Shown piece by piece: positions 7,119 through 10,896 of a DNA stretch of 10,896 nucleotides (position 1 is the first letter of the stretch; every line of letters starts with the position of its first letter). Below the pieces are notes generated by a model, which made no database searches, was not told the origin of the DNA, and was given only the letters and a program-made list of their open reading frames with translations. The translations under genes and the position numbers were made by a program. Source of the DNA: Halieaceae bacterium UBA4452 (GTDB lineage Bacteria > Pseudomonadota > Gammaproteobacteria > Pseudomonadales > Halieaceae); the NCBI GenBank assembly GCA_002389505.1, contig DGPA01000006.1, positions 1 through 10,896 on the forward strand. Reading direction: 5' to 3'.

Positions 7119-8348
7119 GTGTCGCTCACCAACGTTTCTCAGTTCCTGGCAGCTATCCTTGTCCTTAATCTGTCAATGCCGGCGCTGGCACAGGGCGGCG
7201 CGTTCGCACTGACCAATGCAAACCTTTTCGATGGCGTTGAAAACAAGATAGCTTACGGTATCACGGTGTTCGTTAGGGACGGATTGATCGAACGCATTGC
7301 GACCGGAGACGCTGCTGTAGCGAGCGACTACGAAGTGATCGATGCCGAAGGCAACTTCCTGATGCCCGGACTGTTCGACGTGCACACCCACATCGATTCC
7401 GTCGATCGAGCAAAACAAGCCGTAGAATCGGGCGTTACGACTGTTCGCAGTGCCAGTGTGACCGCCTTTCAGGATGTCGCGCTTCGCGAGCTCGTCCGTA
7501 GGGGTAAGCTACCCGGCCCCGAGTTTTTGGCCGCCGGTATTTACGTAACGCCCAATCTCAGCAACACCGTTCTGGCTGATCCGCGCCTGGTTGCACTGGC
7601 GGACGGGGTTAACAGCGACGACGAACTTCGGCTCTTGGTCAGAATTAATGTCGACCGGGGTGTCGATGTCATAAAAACCCGTGGTACGCAGCGAGCAGGA
7701 TTACCTGATACCGACCCCCGGCAGCAGGTTTATACAGAACGCCAGCTACGAGTGGTCGTTGACGAGGCGGCCAAGCACGGTCTGCCCGTGCTGGTTCACG
7801 CACACGGCGACGAGGGCGCGCGCGCTGCTGTGTTGGCCGGTGCCCGAAGCATTGAGCATGGCACCTACCTCAGCGACGAAACGCTCCAGCTAATGAAAGA
7901 ACGCGGTACTTGGTTTGTGCCGACCTACGTGACCATGGATGCGATGAACGAAGAGCGCTACGACTACGTGCTGCGCCTGCGCGGCAAGCACATGGTGCCG
8001 CAGCTCGAGCGGGCCATTCGGGAAGCCTACCGGATCGGTGTCAGGATCGCGACAGGCGCCGATCACTATTATGAAGAAGACGCTATCAACCGAATCTCGA
8101 TTGAGATCGAGCGATTTGTAGCGTTCGGCATGAGCAATTTCGATGCGCTGCAAACAGCAACGGTCAACTCGGCAGAATTACTCCAAATCGATGACCGCAC
8201 CGGCCGGATTGCGGAAGGCTTCGAGGCGGACCTTATTTTGATTCCCGGCAATCCCCTGACCAACATAGAAGCCTTGCAGGACGTGTTGCTGGTTATGAGT
8301 AATGGTCAGCTGGCTTTGAAGCGCATACCGTTTGCGGTGTCTGACTAA
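7119..8348 (+). CDS. Secreted metal-dependent amidohydrolase (imidazolonepropionase/Xaa-Pro dipeptidase-like)
   Basis: A 409-residue exported hydrolase of the amidohydrolase superfamily. Residues 1-25 form a signal peptide ending ALA-Q, so the enzyme should act in the periplasm. The mature part begins with the small beta-sandwich (FALTNANLFDG), continues into the barrel and returns to the sandwich at the C-terminus (GFEADLILIPGNPL). All metal-site residues are visible: HTH (H89, H91), the Lys that is carboxylated in this group (K186 in VIKTRG), VHAHG (H227, H229), IEHG (H247) and the catalytic Asp in TGADH (D315). Relatives are annotated as imidazolonepropionase-like or prolidase-like and include peptidases that cleave C-terminal or dipeptide bonds, so an exported dipeptidase or amidase is likely but the substrate is not readable. 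It stands alone, with no gene within 237 bases on its strand, is bracketed by the 57-base repeats, and has GC near 60 percent in sampled lines. Confidence 0.92.
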   Translation: MSLTNVSQFLAAILVLNLSMPALAQGGAFALTNANLFDGVENKIAYGITVFVRDGLIERIATGDAAVASDYEVIDAEGNFLMPGLFDVHTHIDSVDRAKQAVESGVTTVRSASVTAFQDVALRELVRRGKLPGPEFLAAGIYVTPNLSNTVLADPRLVALADGVNSDDELRLLVRINVDRGVDVIKTRGTQRAGLPDTDPRQQVYTERQLRVVVDEAAKHGLPVLVHAHGDEGARAAVLAGARSIEHGTYLSDETLQLMKERGTWFVPTYVTMDAMNEERYDYVLRLRGKHMVPQLERAIREAYRIGVRIATGADHYYEEDAINRISIEIERFVAFGMSNFDALQTATVNSAELLQIDDRTGRIAEGFEADLILIPGNPLTNIEALQDVLLVMSNGQLALKRIPFAVSD

Positions 8349-8488
8349 TGATCAGTTTGAACTTCCTTAAAAGCCACAACACTCTCCGGAACCACTCACG
8401 CCAGTAGGGGCGAGGGTTGAACGTCGATTTAAGGATATCGTGCTGCCATGGAATGGGCTGCCGACGCTGACGCACACCCCACAGCAGG

Positions 8489-8545
8489 GCCACTGACTTA
8501 ATCATTGACTGAGTGCTGATGCACTGGCATCGTCTAGCGCGCGGC
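8489..8545 (+). repeat. 57-base imperfect direct repeat, copy B
   Basis: The second copy of the repeat at 6919-6975, in the same orientation, lying between the convergent 3' ends of the amidohydrolase and Rieske genes. It contains AGTGC-TGAT-GCACT (8512-8525), a five-base-pair hairpin that is not kept in copy A, so this fold is unlikely to be the conserved feature. The rest of the 237-base gap (8349-8585) shows no gene and no strong terminator. Confidence 0.75.
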
Positions 8546-8585
8546 CTCACTCAGCTGGACGGCGATCTCTTCGTCTTAAAGAGCC

Positions 8586-9833
8586 TCACCGTGGAGCTAA
8601 GGAGAGACGGGGTTCATTGGGATAGATCCAGGTTTTATCAATCACCGGTGGTACGCGCATTGGGGCCGGAATACGCTCGGATCCCATCAGCGCGTCTATA
8701 CTTTGATGCCAAAAATAGATCCGCGCTTCTTGGTAACTCAGTGGGGCATTCTGCGAATCTGCTGCATGCATTGCTAGCTGAATGGCCTCGGACATTTCAA
8801 TGTCTTCACGCAAAATTTGATTGGGTCGGTCGCCATTGTCTTCGGTCCACATATCGGGGCCCGCTTGCGTGCCATCCGATCCCCAGTCAGGGGCCATCGT
8901 CCAAGTTTCAATAATGCACTGGTGGCTGCCTAAGGGCCAAAACTGTATGGGTGGAATAACGTACTGGTTAACTGGTACGACCAAATTTGGAAATACGTTA
9001 TAAGAGAGCGTACACGTTCTCCCGATCTCACCGACTGAAGCGATTTCTTGCCGGGATGACTGCCAGGTATCTGGTTGCGGCATAGGCGCCACCATCCGCC
9101 CATGCCCGCCTGGATAAAAGGTATTCACATTCCGTTTCGAATCAATCACCGATGCAACGGTTCCACGGTGAACTGTGGGTACATGGTAGGTCTCCATATT
9201 GGCTTCCATGGCAATTTTCCAATTGCAATTCACCCTATATCGATCCCGGCGTGAAAGGCGGCAATGGTCTAGATCAAATTCTGCCCACTGCTCTGAGAAC
9301 ACGCCTAAACTTTCTTTTAATGGGGAGGCTTCTTGGTCAAAGTTAACGAAGATAAGCTTGCCCAACAGTTCACACCGGAATGTTTTTAGGCTTAAGCAGG
9401 CTTTATTGAGGGCGTGAAAATCCCGTTCGCTTGAGACGGCGATAAGATCGCCATGAGGACTGTAAGTCCAGCCATGATAACTGCAGGTCAAAATCCTGCG
9501 TCGACCGTTAGCGGGCTGAACGACCGGCGCGCCGCGGTGACTACATCGGTTCAGCAAAGCGCGAATCTCTCCCTCTTCTGTATGCACTAGAACGACAGGC
9601 TTTCCAGCATGATCCCAGCGCTGAAAGCAGCCTGGTTCCGGTATTTCGTCCAGATGACCGGCAAGCAGCCAAGACCTGCCGAAAACATGTTGGCGTTCGA
9701 GCTCCGCAAAGCTTTCACTGGTGTAGCGTTGCGGGTTAATAGGCGGGAACTCTGGAAACCCGACGGGCACTGCTGTTCGCTTCGCTTCGTAGGCCATGAG
9801 TTGATGCAGCACACCGGCGTCGATTTTTGACAT
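8586..9833 (-). CDS. Rieske non-heme iron oxygenase, alpha (oxygenase) subunit
   Basis: A 415-residue cytoplasmic oxygenase component that would hydroxylate or demethylate an organic substrate using O2 and electrons from a partner reductase. The N-terminal Rieske [2Fe-2S] domain has CSHRG (C97, H99) and CSYHGW (C117, H120). The catalytic domain has NWKIAMEANMETYH with ligands H217 and H222. The third ligand is probably D344 in LREDIEM. The residue linking neighbouring subunits, usually Asp, is Glu214 here, as in carnitine- and choline-type monooxygenases. The start at 9833 is supported by GAGGAG eight bases upstream. No reductase, ferredoxin, beta subunit or regulator lies in the window, so electron partners must be elsewhere. 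Quaternary-amine-type substrates are possible from the bridging Glu, but aromatic acids or others cannot be excluded. It is divergent from nei and convergent with the amidohydrolase. Confidence 0.93.
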   Translation of the reverse strand: MSKIDAGVLHQLMAYEAKRTAVPVGFPEFPPINPQRYTSESFAELERQHVFGRSWLLAGHLDEIPEPGCFQRWDHAGKPVVLVHTEEGEIRALLNRCSHRGAPVVQPANGRRRILTCSYHGWTYSPHGDLIAVSSERDFHALNKACLSLKTFRCELLGKLIFVNFDQEASPLKESLGVFSEQWAEFDLDHCRLSRRDRYRVNCNWKIAMEANMETYHVPTVHRGTVASVIDSKRNVNTFYPGGHGRMVAPMPQPDTWQSSRQEIASVGEIGRTCTLSYNVFPNLVVPVNQYVIPPIQFWPLGSHQCIIETWTMAPDWGSDGTQAGPDMWTEDNGDRPNQILREDIEMSEAIQLAMHAADSQNAPLSYQEARIYFWHQSIDALMGSERIPAPMRVPPVIDKTWIYPNEPRLSLAPR

Positions 9834-10056
9834 GACACTGTCTCCTCAGGTTGAAGCCATTGTTGTGGAGATCGGACAAGGTGTACATTGGCTAAAGGCC
9901 GAACTCATTTTCTCACGAGCCCGATCGTAACAACCGCGACATAATTCGCCAAGTTCGCAGTGGGCTAACTAACACCAGAGATGACCGAAGTAGGGTATCT
10001 TTTTTTATCGTTTCAATGTTCGCTAAATATAACTACAAGGTGAAAGGGTTCAGCTT
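9834..10056. other. Divergent promoter region between the Rieske gene and nei
   Basis: 223 bases between two outward-facing starts. It contains a T-rich tract (about 9999-10007) and an AT-rich TAAATATAAC at 10024-10033. The latter could hold a -10 element for nei, with AAGGG (10044-10048) as its ribosome binding site eight bases before the ATG. I find no matching -35 and no clear operator, so this is only a plausible promoter location. Confidence 0.4.
9839..9844 (-). promoter_or_regulatory. Ribosome binding site of the Rieske oxygenase gene
   Basis: Read on the - strand, GAGGAG lies about eight bases before the ATG at 9833. It is the strongest Shine-Dalgarno match in the window and fixes this start. 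Confidence 0.65.
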
Positions 10057-10896
10057 ATGCCCGAAGGTCCAGAAATACGTCGCGCTGCAGATAGCATAGA
10101 GGCGGTGTTAAAAGATAAAACGGTTGAGAAAATTGCATTTGGGCTGCAGCCATTAAAAAAATTTGCCAAGTCAATCACCGGCAGCAACGTGCTATCGCTA
10201 GAGACTCGCGGAAAGGCGCTGCTCACGCATTTTGATTCGGGCTTTACCATTTATTCGCACAACCAACTCTACGGTGTGTGGCGAGTGGTCAAACGCGACA
10301 AGCTGCCCAAGACCAACCGTCAGCTCAGGCTAGCCATACACACCGACCAACACAGTGCGCTACTTTACAGCGCCTCCGATATTAGCGTGTGGGAAACTCA
10401 GAACATTGAAGAGCACCCTTTCTTAAGGCGTATTGGCCCCGACATCCTAAATCCTCATTTAACGTGGCGAGTGGTGGCTGAGCGACTGCAAAGCAAGGCC
10501 TTTTCCGGAAGGGCGCTCAACTCCGTGTATCTTGATCAAGCCTTTCTGGCGGGACTAGGTAATTACTTGCGCAGCGAAATTTTATTTATTGCGGGCATTA
10601 ACCCTGCACTCAAGGCTCGAGACCTGAGCAAAGCTCAGGTGGGCAAGCTTGCCCGCACCACGCTAGAGATTAGCCAACGTAGCTACGCCCTAGAAGGCGT
10701 GACTCTCCCCGCGCGTCAATACAAGGCGTTGAAAAACCAAGGAGCCACGTATGGCAAGGCGCGGTTTTTTGTTTTCGGTCGCGCCAGCCAACCCTGCCGC
10801 GTGTGTCAAACAAAAATCCAGCGCTCGACGGCTAATTCCCGGAGAATGTATACGTGCTCAACCTGCCAGTCGATGTCATCGGCTGGTAAGCCTAAT
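10057..10896 (+). CDS. nei: Endonuclease VIII (Nei) DNA glycosylase/AP lyase, 3' end outside window
   Basis: A base-excision repair enzyme that removes oxidised pyrimidines and cuts the abasic site. The frame is open for 280 codons to the window edge with no stop. The mature N-terminus PEGPEIRRAAD carries the catalytic Pro2 and Glu3, and Lys53 in TRGKALLTHF is the conserved beta-elimination lysine. HNQLYGVWRVV and LDQAFLAGLGNYLRSEIL (helix-two-turn-helix region) match E. coli Nei closely. The C-terminal zinc finger is complete: C247, C250, C267 and C270 in the CX2C-X16-CX2C spacing. The E. coli protein has 263 residues and ends just after the finger, so only a short tail beyond residue 270 remains unseen. 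The start is supported by AAGGG at 10044-10048. The features separate it from MutM (Fpg), so the name is secure. Confidence 0.95.
   Translation, partial: MPEGPEIRRAADSIEAVLKDKTVEKIAFGLQPLKKFAKSITGSNVLSLETRGKALLTHFDSGFTIYSHNQLYGVWRVVKRDKLPKTNRQLRLAIHTDQHSALLYSASDISVWETQNIEEHPFLRRIGPDILNPHLTWRVVAERLQSKAFSGRALNSVYLDQAFLAGLGNYLRSEILFIAGINPALKARDLSKAQVGKLARTTLEISQRSYALEGVTLPARQYKALKNQGATYGKARFFVFGRASQPCRVCQTKIQRSTANSRRMYTCSTCQSMSSAGKPN

Noticed and set aside
6868..8430. Shared TTCAACCCT/AGGGTTGAA nine-base inverted match near 6875 and 8414
   Set aside because: Only nine bases match and the flanks differ, which is expected by chance in a window of this size.
6919..8545. Integron cassette with attC sites around the amidohydrolase gene
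   Set aside because: The repeats lack the GTTRRRY/RYYYAAC ends and the imperfect palindrome of attC sites, and no integrase is present in the window.
6919..8545. Composite transposon or insertion sequence ends
   Set aside because: No transposase frame lies between or beside the repeats, they are direct rather than inverted, and no target-site duplication could be recognised.
9999..10007. T-rich tract read as a terminator before nei
   Set aside because: No GC-rich inverted repeat precedes it, and the flanking genes diverge, so no transcript needs to end there.
1..10896. CRISPR array, tRNA, rRNA or a defence system
   Set aside because: No regularly spaced repeats, no cloverleaf or rRNA signatures and no nuclease or toxin-antitoxin domains were found on either strand.

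Overview
The window looks like an accessory stretch of a marine-type gammaproteobacterial genome. The clearest lineage marker is the gene at the right edge. It is a canonical endonuclease VIII (Nei), very close in motif layout to the enterobacterial enzyme. The left third resembles the polysaccharide-use loci of marine Gammaproteobacteria. No mobile-element gene, tRNA, rRNA or CRISPR array was found. The assignment of organism is an inference from gene content.

Layout from left to right. (1) Positions 1-5311, + strand: the last codons of an unidentified protein, then one base later a 910-residue TonB-dependent outer-membrane receptor. A strong Rho-independent terminator follows, and then a secreted family 3 glycoside hydrolase of the ExoP type. 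Together these look like the end of a beta-glucan (perhaps laminarin-like) uptake and degradation locus: oligosaccharide import by the receptor and terminal glucose release by the GH3 enzyme in the periplasm. (2) Positions 5339-6643, - strand: a two-gene unit, a GFA-family zinc protein followed by an arginase/agmatinase-family ureohydrolase. It is clearly more GC-rich (about 60 percent in sampled lines) than the GH3 gene (about 48 percent). (3) Positions 6644-7118: a gene-poor stretch holding the first copy of a 57-base imperfect direct repeat. (4) Positions 7119-8348, + strand: a secreted metal-dependent amidohydrolase, also GC-rich. (5) Positions 8349-8585: a second gene-free stretch with the second repeat copy, so the repeats bracket the amidohydrolase. 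(6) Positions 8586-9833, - strand: the oxygenase subunit of a Rieske non-heme iron enzyme, with no reductase or ferredoxin beside it. (7) Positions 10057 to the end, + strand: nei, open at the window edge.

The parts do not form one pathway. The composition changes, the strand switches and the repeat pair suggest a mosaic of separately acquired pieces between a carbohydrate locus and a housekeeping DNA-repair gene. No convincing undescribed multi-gene system is visible. The observations most worth following are the repeat pair around the amidohydrolase gene, an EF-hand-like calcium loop with all four cysteines of the receptor in one large extracellular loop, and the terminator placed directly before the GH3 start.
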